Virus record (IMG/VR): IMGVR_UViG_3300030085_002231
Location: 27,450-91,449 of that record
Reading direction: 5' to 3' (one strand)
Source of the DNA: a virus
Length of the DNA: 64,000 nt
Shown here: positions 56,549 to 64,000 of the stretch, piece by piece
How positions within the stretch are numbered: position 1 is the stretch's first letter
Layout of the letters: each line of letters starts with the position of its first letter
Notes under the pieces: generated by a model
Databases searched by the model: none
What the model saw: the letters and a program-made list of their open reading frames with translations, nothing else
What the model was told of the DNA's origin: nothing
Translations under genes and position numbers: made by a program

Positions 56549-57126
56549 AAACTTTCGACCAAATAAGAGAAGGATACGTTTCTTACGCACAGCAGAAAGC
56601 TGCACACGCCTCCATGGCAGAACGTGGTAAGAAGAAAAAGAAAGAAGATACTTCTGACGCAGTCAAAGCTTTCTTAGCAAAAGGTGGTAAGATAAAAAAA
56701 CTTCCACCGGCAAAAGCACAGGGCTATCATGGCAAGGATGATCCTGGCAAAGATGTTAGAGGTATGCTAGATAAGCCTGACACTAAGAAGTCTGTGATGG
56801 GTACTCGTAAAAAAGCCAAATCAATGGAAGCAAACGAAGCAATGATTATACGGTCTAAGAAACCTGCATCAAAACTTCGTAGGGATGCAGAAAGTCGGCC
56901 GGCCGGAGTGAGAGAAATATCAAAGGCAAAGCTTGGTCGCTATATGAAGAAGGTACCGGCAAGTGCAGCTGATGCTGGAAGAAAATCCGCCGGTACTACT
57001 GGTATTGGTCCGGACGATCAAAAGAAAAATGTAGAAAAAGGAATCAGAAAATTTGTCAATAGACAAAAAGGTACATCTATGGCTGTAGATAAACTAACTG
57101 GTAAAGCTAAAGTACCTGCAAAATAG
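56545..57126 (+). CDS. Basic hypothetical head-type protein
   Basis: A 193-residue Lys-rich protein beginning MKTFDQIREGYVSYAQQKAAHASMAERG, where F-x-x-I-x-E again fits the capsid-targeting pattern. The rest is low complexity with KKSVMGTRKKAKSMEANEA and KSAGTTGIGPDDQKKN. Function unknown; probably packed with DNA. Confidence 0.55.
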   Translation: MKTFDQIREGYVSYAQQKAAHASMAERGKKKKKEDTSDAVKAFLAKGGKIKKLPPAKAQGYHGKDDPGKDVRGMLDKPDTKKSVMGTRKKAKSMEANEAMIIRSKKPASKLRRDAESRPAGVREISKAKLGRYMKKVPASAADAGRKSAGTTGIGPDDQKKNVEKGIRKFVNRQKGTSMAVDKLTGKAKVPAK

Positions 57127-57135
57127 GATTGTAAA

Positions 57136-59334
57136 ATGCCACTAGGAAAAAAAGCAGATGCTGGTGATTACGTAAAAGATTTTTACAAATCGAAGGCACC
57201 GCAGTTTAAAGGTAAATCAAAAAACAAGCGTAGGCAAATGGCCATCGCTGCGTACCTAGACGCACGCGATGCAGGTAAAGCTAAAAAAGAAAGCACAGAT
57301 AACTTGATGGTTGTCTGTCCAAAATGTCGTGACACTGATGAAAGAGAAGGATGTACTTTTTGTGATGGTAAAGGACAAGTTCCTTTACAAGAAGCTATGA
57401 CATTTAGGGTAGAAGTTGATGGACTACCTGCAATGTATATTGATGGCAATTCACCAGGCCAAGTGAAGAATCACTTACGCAAATTAATCAAGCAACCTTC
57501 GATGATTAAAGGTGTAAGTCGTATGACAAAGCACGATGTAAAGAAAACATATCGTGCTAAAGCTCAGGGTAAAGATGTCGATGAAATGACTAAACAAAGT
57601 AAGATCCATCCTAATCTTAAGATTGCTGTAGGTAAATCTGCTCAATCTGCAAAAGATACTAAAGCTAGATCAGATAAAAGAAGAGCACAAAAAGCCGGTA
57701 CACCATTAGCAGCCGGTACATCTTGTGAATCTACTGTTAATGAACTTTCTCCCGATACAATGAAGAGATATAGAAAAGCAGCATCAAATAGTAATTTCCG
57801 TGCAGCACAAAGATATGCAAGAGTTGCAGGATCATCTGCTGGTAGAAAATATAAAAACAAAGAGATGGACAAACAAGATGATATAATGAGAAAGCGTAAA
57901 GCTGGAATATCTAAAGTAGATAAAAAAGTAGGTATGGGTGAAAGGTATGACTATCCGCACGGTACAGCAAAAGCATATAAGGCTGCAACACCGGGTCAAG
58001 AAAAAGGTGATGGTTACACTAAAGAAGCTGCACGTATACCACGTAAGAAAGGTCAGCCGGCTGATTCTAAGAAACACAGTGATCTATATACTGATGAAAA
58101 TCCTAAGGGTACGATTCACGGCTTAAAGTTTGCTACGGTTGCAGATGCAAAAGCTTCGGTGGCCAAGATTAAAAAGTCTAGTAGAAAACATGCACATAAA
58201 ATTCAAGCAGCGATAGCTATGGAACAGAGGGCGAGGGTTGCAGGTAAAACTGCTGAAGCTGCAGTATACAGAAAGTACATCAACGCCATGAAAAAGAAAA
58301 CAAAATCAATGCAAAATGAAAACACTGATAGACTCAATAGAGTTATCGATAGGCATGCAACTGCCATGAAAATTCATAAAGCGCAATTCAAAAAAACTGG
58401 CGATGCAAAACATATGAATGCTTTCCAAGATGCTAAGAAAAGACATGACCACGCCGTACAAAAACAGAGTCATGGTAAGATGCAAAATGAAGCTATCAAA
58501 TACACACATGTTGCAGTCGATAAAAAAGGTAAAGTTGCAGGAATGGCTAGTAAAGCATCTGATGCAAAAGACATGGCTCGAAGACACGGTGGAACACATC
58601 ATCAGTTAAAGAAACCCATGCATCCTAAAGTAGGTGACATGATGATTAATAGACCTTTTAATCCTGTATTGAAAGCTGCTGTCAAAGTTGACGAACTTAA
58701 ATACACAACCATGAACAAGTATATGAGTAAGGCTCAAAGAAGTAAAGATAGAGCTACTAACTCTGCAGTTGCAACTATACTAAGAAAAGGTGATCATTCT
58801 AAAGATTTACAGACTATGAAAAAGCGTGATAAAGGTATGAAGCTTGCAAAGAGTCGCGCTGTAGATAAGATACGCAAAGGGCAAACAGAAGCTAGTGCTA
58901 TGGATATGGTTAAAGCGAATAACGCTCAATCTAAAAAAGGTTATAAGACTGAAAAGATTTCAATACCAAAGATACGAAACATAATGTATAAAGGTGCAAA
59001 AGCTTTAGGTGATGTACAAGCTGTACGTAAAAAGAAGGTAGGTAAGCGTGTAGCGCGCCGGGTTGCAGGCAAATTTGCAAGTCGTGCATTGAGAAGGCTA
59101 ATTAGAAATGATGTACAAGAAGGCAAGGGTGGTAAACCAGAATCTTTTGAAAAGCAATTTAAGCGTAGAGTTGTAAAGACCACAAAGCCAGAACATAAAG
59201 AAAAAGGTTACAACTGGCGAATAAAAGGCAAGGATAGGCCAGAAATTTCTATTAAGTTGTATAAGTCTAAACCTGGCCAAGCAGAGTTTAACAAGCAACT
59301 AAGAAGAGTAGCGGGGCACGAGTTTGGTGGATAG
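57136..59334 (+). CDS. Large basic multidomain protein with zinc motif
   Basis: A 732-residue protein, very basic. The N-end DAGDYVKDFYKSKAPQFKGK and KNKRRQMAIAAYLDARDAGK is shared with cyanophage virion proteins. A zinc site VVCPKCRDTDEREGCTFCDGKG lies near residue 60, like one half of a DnaJ zinc-finger repeat. The rest holds helical Lys-rich modules with repeated short acidic breaks (SMQNENTDRLNRVIDRH). Probably an internal head protein formed by module fusion. No known enzyme domain is seen. Confidence 0.6.
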   Translation: MPLGKKADAGDYVKDFYKSKAPQFKGKSKNKRRQMAIAAYLDARDAGKAKKESTDNLMVVCPKCRDTDEREGCTFCDGKGQVPLQEAMTFRVEVDGLPAMYIDGNSPGQVKNHLRKLIKQPSMIKGVSRMTKHDVKKTYRAKAQGKDVDEMTKQSKIHPNLKIAVGKSAQSAKDTKARSDKRRAQKAGTPLAAGTSCESTVNELSPDTMKRYRKAASNSNFRAAQRYARVAGSSAGRKYKNKEMDKQDDIMRKRKAGISKVDKKVGMGERYDYPHGTAKAYKAATPGQEKGDGYTKEAARIPRKKGQPADSKKHSDLYTDENPKGTIHGLKFATVADAKASVAKIKKSSRKHAHKIQAAIAMEQRARVAGKTAEAAVYRKYINAMKKKTKSMQNENTDRLNRVIDRHATAMKIHKAQFKKTGDAKHMNAFQDAKKRHDHAVQKQSHGKMQNEAIKYTHVAVDKKGKVAGMASKASDAKDMARRHGGTHHQLKKPMHPKVGDMMINRPFNPVLKAAVKVDELKYTTMNKYMSKAQRSKDRATNSAVATILRKGDHSKDLQTMKKRDKGMKLAKSRAVDKIRKGQTEASAMDMVKANNAQSKKGYKTEKISIPKIRNIMYKGAKALGDVQAVRKKKVGKRVARRVAGKFASRALRRLIRNDVQEGKGGKPESFEKQFKRRVVKTTKPEHKEKGYNWRIKGKDRPEISIKLYKSKPGQAEFNKQLRRVAGHEFGG

Positions 59335-59620
59335 ATTAAAAACATTTATCGAAAAAGAAACTGGTAAAGATTCAAAGGGTCATTTCCGCGCCACAGAAAA
59401 AGGCGCCGGTATGACACAGAAAGGTGTTGACGCTTATAACCGTAAAACCGGTGGTAATTTAAAAACAGCGGTGACTGGTAAAGTTAAACCTGGATCGAAG
59501 GCTGCAAAGAGACGCAAGTCATTCTGTGCACGTAGTGCAGGTCAAATGAAAATGTTTCCAAAGGCAGCCAAAGATCCAAATAGCAGATTGAGACAGGCGC
59601 GCAGAAGGTGGAAGTGTTGA
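59324..59620 (+). CDS. Conserved small basic protein
   Basis: A 98-residue protein: DRLKTFIEKETGKDSKGHF, then GAGMTQKGVDAYNRKTGGNL and VKPGSKAAKRRKSFCARSAGQMKM, ending RQARRRWKC. This block is widespread in marine phages; its function is unknown. The start is TTG 59324 or GTG 59327; both overlap the previous stop. Confidence 0.62.
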   Translation: MVDRLKTFIEKETGKDSKGHFRATEKGAGMTQKGVDAYNRKTGGNLKTAVTGKVKPGSKAAKRRKSFCARSAGQMKMFPKAAKDPNSRLRQARRRWKC

Positions 59621-59625
59621 AGTAA

Positions 59626-60084
59626 ATGGCACACAAATTAAGTGAAAATACCGAATTGTCTATGCCGATTCGGAATCTGATTGCGATGGTAGTAGGTGCA
59701 GCAATTGGAACATGGGCATACTTTGGTATCATAGAACGATTAAATACAATTGAAAACAAAATTATTATGTCTGAAGCTGATGTTGGTATGAACACTGAGT
59801 TTAGAATCAAATGGCCAAGAGGTGAGATGGGATCCTTGCCGGCAGATTCAGAGCAGTTTATGTTGATTGAACATTTAGCAGGCGAGTTAGATAAGTTAGC
59901 TGAGAATATTGAAACAGGTCAAGCACCGTATGATCAACAGCAGACACTGACTCTTGAATTTTATAAAGATAGAATTACACAACTCGAATCAGAGATAAAA
60001 GATATAAGAAAAGACATGATGAATATGGTACATGACATGAATGGTATTAAAAGAACTAACGGGAACGGGCACGAAGGACACTAA
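59626..60084 (+). CDS. Membrane-anchored virion-type protein
   Basis: A 152-residue protein with one N-terminal membrane helix (LIAMVVGAAIGTWAYFGII) and a coiled-coil C-half (YKDRITQLESEIKDIRKDMM) ending in an H/N/G-rich tail. Similar proteins are found in this position in cyanophages. Possibly linked to the tail or injection machinery. Confidence 0.58.
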   Translation: MAHKLSENTELSMPIRNLIAMVVGAAIGTWAYFGIIERLNTIENKIIMSEADVGMNTEFRIKWPRGEMGSLPADSEQFMLIEHLAGELDKLAENIETGQAPYDQQQTLTLEFYKDRITQLESEIKDIRKDMMNMVHDMNGIKRTNGNGHEGH

Positions 60085-60085
60085 A

Positions 60086-60346
60086 ATGGTAGGTGAATTT
60101 TTTGTATTACTAATGTTCTTTGGAGAACCACTAAGTCTCAAAGAATATACTATAAGAGAAAGCGTAGGCGAGTGTCTAAGTGCAAAACGCACTATCGAGC
60201 GTACGCTACGCGGCGGTAGGTCAAAAGAATATGGTGGTTCAGTACGACTATCATGTAAAAAATTAAATGTAGAATATGATGATGGTTATAACATCATTCG
60301 ATTTGTAGACGATTTAGATAAGGTTTTAGGTAAACAGCATGGCTGA
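60086..60346 (+). CDS. Small hypothetical protein with possible export signal
   Basis: An 86-residue protein. MVGEFFVLLMFFGEPLSLKEY is a hydrophobic start; the remainder ECLSAKRTIERTLR and GGSVRLSCKKLNVE has two cysteines. The start at 60086 was chosen for its ribosome site (gaaggacactaaa); the longer frame from 60041 overlaps the previous gene. Function unknown. Confidence 0.52.
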   Translation: MVGEFFVLLMFFGEPLSLKEYTIRESVGECLSAKRTIERTLRGGRSKEYGGSVRLSCKKLNVEYDDGYNIIRFVDDLDKVLGKQHG

Positions 60347-60617
60347 CACTACTGATCAAAGACTTGACAGGATAGAAGAGAAGCTCGACAAGTTAGCCGA
60401 GGCCATGATTGCACTTGCGCGAGCAGAAGAGAAGCTTGCTGCAATGCAAAGAAATCAAGAGAATAATCATGAACGTGTGAATAAGTTATCTGTTAAATTA
60501 GATGACATTGAAAAAAAGGTGGACACTAATCACCGTACAGTATGCCTTATAAATAAACTAGTATACGCTGCTCTGATCGCAGCGGTCGGAGCGTATGTGG
60601 CTCAACTATGGTTGTAG
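60339..60617 (+). CDS. Coiled-coil protein with C-terminal membrane helix
   Basis: A 92-residue protein: a long coiled coil (DQRLDRIEEKLDKLAEAMIAL, HERVNKLSVKLDDIEKKV) ending in a membrane helix (LVYAALIAAVGAYVAQLWL). This layout is that of XhlA-like phage proteins, which assist lysis or sit in membranes. No closer assignment. Confidence 0.58.
   Translation: MADTTDQRLDRIEEKLDKLAEAMIALARAEEKLAAMQRNQENNHERVNKLSVKLDDIEKKVDTNHRTVCLINKLVYAALIAAVGAYVAQLWL
60548..60555 (+). promoter_or_regulatory. Possible late promoter inside coiled-coil gene
   Basis: A perfect TATAAATA within the end of the coiled-coil gene, about 70 bases upstream of the next gene (60627). It could drive the following structural genes, but being coding sequence it may be chance. 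Confidence 0.35.
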
Positions 60618-60626
60618 GAGAAAAAG

Positions 60627-61631
60627 ATGTTTGGTAATAATCCATTCGATTTACGTGGTAGGGCCACACAAGAAACGGTCCAAGAAAACAAATACGTAAT
60701 ACCTGAAGAAATCCCAGCAAACGAACGTACTGCTTTTCACGGTGCGGCAGCTGCTGCGGCCAAGGCTGGTAAAAAATCATTTAACTTCGGTGGCAAATCA
60801 CACCCAGTGACAATGAAGAAAGACTTAGCTAAAAAGATTGCAGATCAAAAAGAATCCGTAGAAGTACAAGAAGAAATGGATCCTCGCGATCATGTAGGTA
60901 AAAGTAAAAAAAATCCAGACATGTTCTGTGTATTCGACAAAGACGGAAAAGAAGTCAAGCTCTTCAAAGACAAAAAAGATGCTGAAGAGTTTGCTATCAA
61001 AAATCATGATATGCTTATGGGACGTGAAAAATCAGAAGGTTATATGAAAGATCTTGCCACAAACAAAACAGAACCAAAGCCAAAGTCCGATGCTAAAGTT
61101 GCAGCTGACTTTAAGAAGCGTCGCAAGATGAATGGTAAAGATAAAGCTGAAGGTGGCGGTAAAGAAGGGGATGTTCAAATGAACCCTAAAATGGAAACAG
61201 GTAGTAAATCAGAGTCTCGTATTAGAGAAGCTTTGATGTCAGTACTTGAAAAGAAACAAGATGATCACTATAAGTCTGCAACTGAACCTGAGATGATGAA
61301 GGATAAGTTGAAAGGTAAAGGTGCACAAGATATGGCAGCCGGTGCTGAAAAAGAAATCAGCAAGGGCCCAGAGGCACACCTTGATGAACCAGAAATGTTA
61401 AAGAAAGATCGTGCTAAGATGACTTCAAATGTTAAGAAGTCTGCAATGCGCAAAAATGATAATCCGAAAGGTGATACTAGCGTTGTTCCTGGTGGAACTG
61501 CGATGAAAGACCCTGCTGCTATGAAGTCGGAATCATACGATAAAATGTCTGGAATACTATCGGCATATGCATCGATGTATAAAACTGAAGAAATAACTGA
61601 AGAAGTGGAAAAAGAAGAAGATGGCTCTTAA
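60627..61631 (+). CDS. Lys/Glu-rich hypothetical head-type protein
   Basis: A 334-residue low-complexity protein. The N-end FGNNPFDLRGRATQETVQEN is followed by FHGAAAAAAKAGKKSFNFGGKSHPVTMKKDLA, a conserved block in marine phages, then a CVFDKDGKEVKLFKDKKDAEEF hairpin and long Lys/Glu/Met-rich segments. The size and composition fit an internal head protein. Function unknown. Overlaps the next gene by 11 bases. Confidence 0.55.
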   Translation: MFGNNPFDLRGRATQETVQENKYVIPEEIPANERTAFHGAAAAAAKAGKKSFNFGGKSHPVTMKKDLAKKIADQKESVEVQEEMDPRDHVGKSKKNPDMFCVFDKDGKEVKLFKDKKDAEEFAIKNHDMLMGREKSEGYMKDLATNKTEPKPKSDAKVAADFKKRRKMNGKDKAEGGGKEGDVQMNPKMETGSKSESRIREALMSVLEKKQDDHYKSATEPEMMKDKLKGKGAQDMAAGAEKEISKGPEAHLDEPEMLKKDRAKMTSNVKKSAMRKNDNPKGDTSVVPGGTAMKDPAAMKSESYDKMSGILSAYASMYKTEEITEEVEKEEDGS

Positions 61632-61926
61632 AGGACCAAGAGGTGCAGTCCCCACACCGCGTGGATGGATGAATCCTAAGACAAATGAGATACTTTCTGT
61701 TCGTAAATTCACACAAGAAGAAATCGATGAGTGGTATGGTGTCGACACTAGCAACCCTGAGCCTACAGCTGAGATGTTAGTTGAAGCACCACGTAATAAT
61801 ACAAGTCTAGAAGAAATGTCTAAGACAGAACTCGAAGCACTTGGTATGGAACACGGTGTAGATCTTGACAGGCGTTATTCTAAAAAGAAACTTATTAATA
61901 CATTGAAGGTTCTTGGTGCTGATTAA
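61621..61926 (+). CDS. Small virion-type protein with SAP/Rho-N-like C-terminus
   Basis: A 101-residue protein: PRGAVPTPRGWMNPKTNEIL at the N-end, RKFTQEEIDEWYG, and a C-terminal helix-turn-helix MSKTELEALGMEHGVDLDRRYSKKKLI that resembles the DNA-binding Rho-N/SAP fold. Conserved in marine T4-like phages; the role is unknown. Confidence 0.58.
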   Translation: MALKGPRGAVPTPRGWMNPKTNEILSVRKFTQEEIDEWYGVDTSNPEPTAEMLVEAPRNNTSLEEMSKTELEALGMEHGVDLDRRYSKKKLINTLKVLGAD

Positions 61927-61937
61927 TATATATTGTT

Positions 61938-62300
61938 ATGGATGCACAACTTACTGATGATACATTATTTTTGTATGCTGCTAAACATTATTACAACCCG
62001 CAGTTTTCTGATATTGAAGAATTTTTTGAAGATCTCAAAAGATTTAAATATATTAAAAGACTTGTGAATCGTTATCTTGACACAGATGAATTTCCTCATC
62101 GTTTGTTATTAAATCATATTATAGTTATCTTCAATGTCTTTGGAATTGAAGCATCACTGAAGATACTAGAATTGAGGTTAGATGAAAAACATTGGCCAGT
62201 GATTAAACCTATTTTATTATATCTAAGTTACATACGGAATGATCAATACACAGGAATCGAAATGGATCAAACAGTAGTAGAATTTTTGAGGACAATATAA
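61938..62300 (+). CDS. Conserved marine T4-like hypothetical protein
   Basis: A 120-residue helical protein: DDTLFLYAAKHYYNPQFSDIEEFFEDL, RFKYIKRLVNRYL, RLLLNHIIVIFNVFGIEASL and HWPVIKPILLYLSYI. It is closely similar to proteins placed at the same spot in cyanophages. Function unknown. Confidence 0.68.
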   Translation: MDAQLTDDTLFLYAAKHYYNPQFSDIEEFFEDLKRFKYIKRLVNRYLDTDEFPHRLLLNHIIVIFNVFGIEASLKILELRLDEKHWPVIKPILLYLSYIRNDQYTGIEMDQTVVEFLRTI

Positions 62301-62887
62301 TGGGTTTAGTTAAGAGAGCTGCAGATCTTACTTATACGTTTAGGTTTATACGTATGATAGTACTTGACTGGAGGGAATGGGATGCTTACAAGCTTGGCAT
62401 CATTGATGAAAAAGGTAAAAGACAAAAACAAGTCAAGCTCGACAATGACGAACGAAAGTCTGCATATACACCTTTCATCAGACTTTGTGCGAACATCAAG
62501 AGGTTGGTGGCTAATATTCCTGGCGGCAGTAGCAAGCTCGGTAGCTTTGCATCTGCTCTTTTTCTTATAAAAGAAAAGTATGAGCTTACCGATACTTGTT
62601 TAGAGAAGATACTAAGTAAGGCCGGTGTTGACAGACTAGATATGATGATTGAAAAAAACGAGTGGTTTATGCTAGAAGATGGTTCAGTATCGCCGGGTGT
62701 TTATAAGATTCGAGGTAATAAACTAATAAATAGATCATGTGAGGAAGCAGTTTGGGCTAAGGATAGTATTAGAATAGAAGAGGATTCATATCCAGTAGGT
62801 GAAGTTTTTGGTATATCAATATATGAAGCTTTACATATGAAAACAAATCAAAGGATTTACGTTTCAGTAAGCGAGATCTATAGGTAA
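62300..62887 (+). CDS. Conserved marine T4-like hypothetical protein
   Basis: A 195-residue protein: RAADLTYTFRFIRMIVLDWREWDAYKLGII, then KSAYTPFIRLCANIKRLVANIPGGSSKLGSFASALFLIKEKY, a strongly conserved block of marine T4-like phages, and a beta-rich C-end. Usually listed as a structural or assembly protein, but the role is not known to me. Starts one base within the previous stop. Confidence 0.68.
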   Translation: MGLVKRAADLTYTFRFIRMIVLDWREWDAYKLGIIDEKGKRQKQVKLDNDERKSAYTPFIRLCANIKRLVANIPGGSSKLGSFASALFLIKEKYELTDTCLEKILSKAGVDRLDMMIEKNEWFMLEDGSVSPGVYKIRGNKLINRSCEEAVWAKDSIRIEEDSYPVGEVFGISIYEALHMKTNQRIYVSVSEIYR

Positions 62888-62891
62888 TAAA

Positions 62892-63668
62892 ATGGCATTC
62901 ACTAGAAGAGTAAGAGACATTGCAACAATACTCGGGCGGACCGAGGCAGCAAATACTACTAATACTGCTTTAGGAACTGGCGGTGGAGGTGTCGACTCTG
63001 CAGGTGTTACACATCTCTTAGACTCAGCAGGAATACAGTCACCTATCTTAGCTTCAAAGCCAGGACTTTTAATTGAGCCTGGAGCGAATTTGTACCATTG
63101 GGGATCGTCACATCAAGATTCAGATGGCACTCTAAGCCCGCCATTCGTAAACGTAGCGCAGGTTAGAAAAGGTGGTATAGTACAAGTTGCGAGTAATTTA
63201 ACCGGCGGTGTTGCAGTTGAACGATTTAGAGAACGCCAACAATACATGTATCAGAACTGCTTTTATTTAGCTCCTTCTGCAAATACGGGTATTGATATTC
63301 TTAGATACACAGTGCTTGATCAAGCAGATGATGCAATACCAAGCAGCGCTGAAGTATATGGTAGAGTAAACTGGATATGTTGGGCTGGTGGTCATACAAA
63401 TGCAACTGGTAACGGATCAAAGCACGAAATAGGATGTATTGATTATAACGGTGCAAATCCTTCAAACGGCACTTCACACGCTCATACTGACGGCAATGCA
63501 CCTGATTTTTCTTGGAGTCACAGCAACTATGTTTCTACATTAAATGTACAAGGATCAGGCTCTAGTGCCAATGTTGGTTACTTCACCGTATATGTACAAA
63601 TATTGTTTACTCATGGCGCAGGTTCTCGCGGTTCAGCCATTTACTATAAGCTAGAGGAGTTAGTCTAA
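62892..63668 (+). CDS. Fibre/adhesin-like protein
   Basis: A 258-residue protein. The N-terminal anchor RRVRDIATILGRTEAANTTNTAL leads to a Gly-rich linker (GTGGGGVDSAG), then a beta-rich body with EPGANLYHWGSSHQDSDG and WICWAGGHTNATGNG. The same N-terminal module begins the gene at 63852, so these are fibre parts sharing an attachment domain. A role in host binding is inferred. Confidence 0.6.
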   Translation: MAFTRRVRDIATILGRTEAANTTNTALGTGGGGVDSAGVTHLLDSAGIQSPILASKPGLLIEPGANLYHWGSSHQDSDGTLSPPFVNVAQVRKGGIVQVASNLTGGVAVERFRERQQYMYQNCFYLAPSANTGIDILRYTVLDQADDAIPSSAEVYGRVNWICWAGGHTNATGNGSKHEIGCIDYNGANPSNGTSHAHTDGNAPDFSWSHSNYVSTLNVQGSGSSANVGYFTVYVQILFTHGAGSRGSAIYYKLEELV

Positions 63669-63850
63669 TGTCTGATTACACTTTTGGCAACGACTCCGCA
63701 GAACAAAATCAAATTATAGTTACAAAAAGACAAGCTGCTTATAAGAAAGAGTTAGGTAGTTGGGAGAGTCAACTACATATGATATACGATGACGAGGCGA
63801 ACTGGCGGGCCAAGGTAGCAGAAATAAAAGCAAAGTTTCCGAAGGTGTAA
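63668..63850 (+). CDS. Small fibre-associated protein
   Basis: A 60-residue protein. Its C-half (KRQAAYKKELGSWESQLHMIYDDEANWRAKVAEIKAKFPKV region) is a helical block with a W-x-x-x-V-A-x-I-K-x-K-F-P end, which resembles small fibre assembly proteins. It sits between two fibre genes with a one-base overlap. The function is inferred. Confidence 0.5.
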   Translation: MSDYTFGNDSAEQNQIIVTKRQAAYKKELGSWESQLHMIYDDEANWRAKVAEIKAKFPKV

Positions 63851-63851
63851 A

Positions 63852-64000
63852 ATGAGTAGGTCAAGAGACATATCAAAAATACTAGGCTTAACAGAAGCTG
63901 ACAATACTACTAATCAATCTTTAGGCGCTGGAGGTGGTGGAACTGCTGACACAGCCGGTAGTATCTTTGACAAGATTGTCAGAGAACACAGCCACACTTT
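63852..64000 (+). CDS. Fibre/adhesin-like protein (3'-truncated by window edge)
   Basis: The first 49 residues are seen, starting SRSRDISKILGLTEADNTTN then a Gly-rich GAGGGGTADTAG linker, the same N-terminal module as the protein at 62892. The rest lies outside the window. The shared module implies a second fibre that docks at the same site. Confidence 0.6.
   Translation, partial: MSRSRDISKILGLTEADNTTNQSLGAGGGGTADTAGSIFDKIVREHSHT

Noticed and set aside
1-64000. tRNA genes, CRISPR arrays, insertion sequences, attachment sites, integrase
   Set aside because: I looked in the gaps between genes and found no cloverleaf other than the tmRNA acceptor domain, no spaced repeats, and no transposase or integrase motifs.

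Overview
The window is one continuous piece of a marine, T4-superfamily myovirus genome (lytic tailed phage). Almost every gene is on the + strand, packed with short stop/start overlaps, and the core genes follow the T4 and cyanophage order: sheath, tube, portal, prohead proteins, protease, scaffold and capsid (gp18-gp19-gp20-gp67-gp68-gp21-gp22-gp23), then uvsY-uvsW, gp55-gp47-gp46-gp45-gp44-gp62-regA, DNA polymerase gp43, and uvsX-gp41. The host is probably a marine alphaproteobacterium. The reasons are a permuted two-piece tmRNA whose tag starts ANDN, host-like TctA/TctC and glycine-betaine uptake proteins, and AT-rich DNA. This host call is inference.

Layout. 0-7.2 kb: tail and head morphogenesis, with the major capsid gene interrupted by a frameshift. 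7.3-9.2 kb: a tail-tube-like protein and small fibre-like proteins, three of them tandem paralogues. 9.2-21.1 kb: recombination and replication accessories, late sigma factor, small heat-shock protein, glutaredoxin, Fe-S carrier and T4-type lysozyme. 21.1-36.2 kb: DNA polymerase, nucleotide metabolism, a DNA-modification block, RecA-like UvsX, helicase gp41 and ThyX. 36.1-37.35 kb: a small reverse-strand operon, divergent promoters and the tmRNA. 37.4-46.8 kb: a very AT-rich accessory island with two AMP-forming ligase-like proteins, SGNH hydrolase, two GNAT-like proteins, methyltransferase, TctA permease, TctC binding protein, 2OG oxygenase-like protein and a short SDR. 46.9-51.9 kb: small genes, a DUF932 protein, radical SAM/SPASM pair, betaine-binding protein and a reverse-strand membrane protein. 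52-62.9 kb: a run of mostly basic proteins, several with N-termini resembling the T4 capsid-targeting sequence, read as internal head or virion proteins. 62.9-64 kb: fibre or adhesin genes.

How it works together. The block at 23.7-32.1 kb holds a clear dCMP hydroxymethylase (gp42), dCMP deaminase, a MazG-like NTP pyrophosphatase, and a close relative of T4 DNA alpha-glucosyltransferase. These are followed directly by a UDP-glucuronate 4-epimerase-like enzyme and a short UDP-glucose 6-dehydrogenase. This implies hydroxymethylcytosine DNA carrying a sugar, possibly a uronic acid or a derivative rather than glucose. A C5-cytosine methyltransferase sits beside it.

Expression signals are unusually regular. 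Twelve forward promoters share a TTTAC(T/A) or TGTAC(A/T) -35 box, exactly 17 bp, and TATAAT, often as GTGGTATAAT. One more faces backwards, antisense to the uvsW operon, with 16-bp spacing. Late promoters of the TATAAATA type occur as well. Several genes start 6-8 bases after the -10 box and would have leaderless mRNAs.
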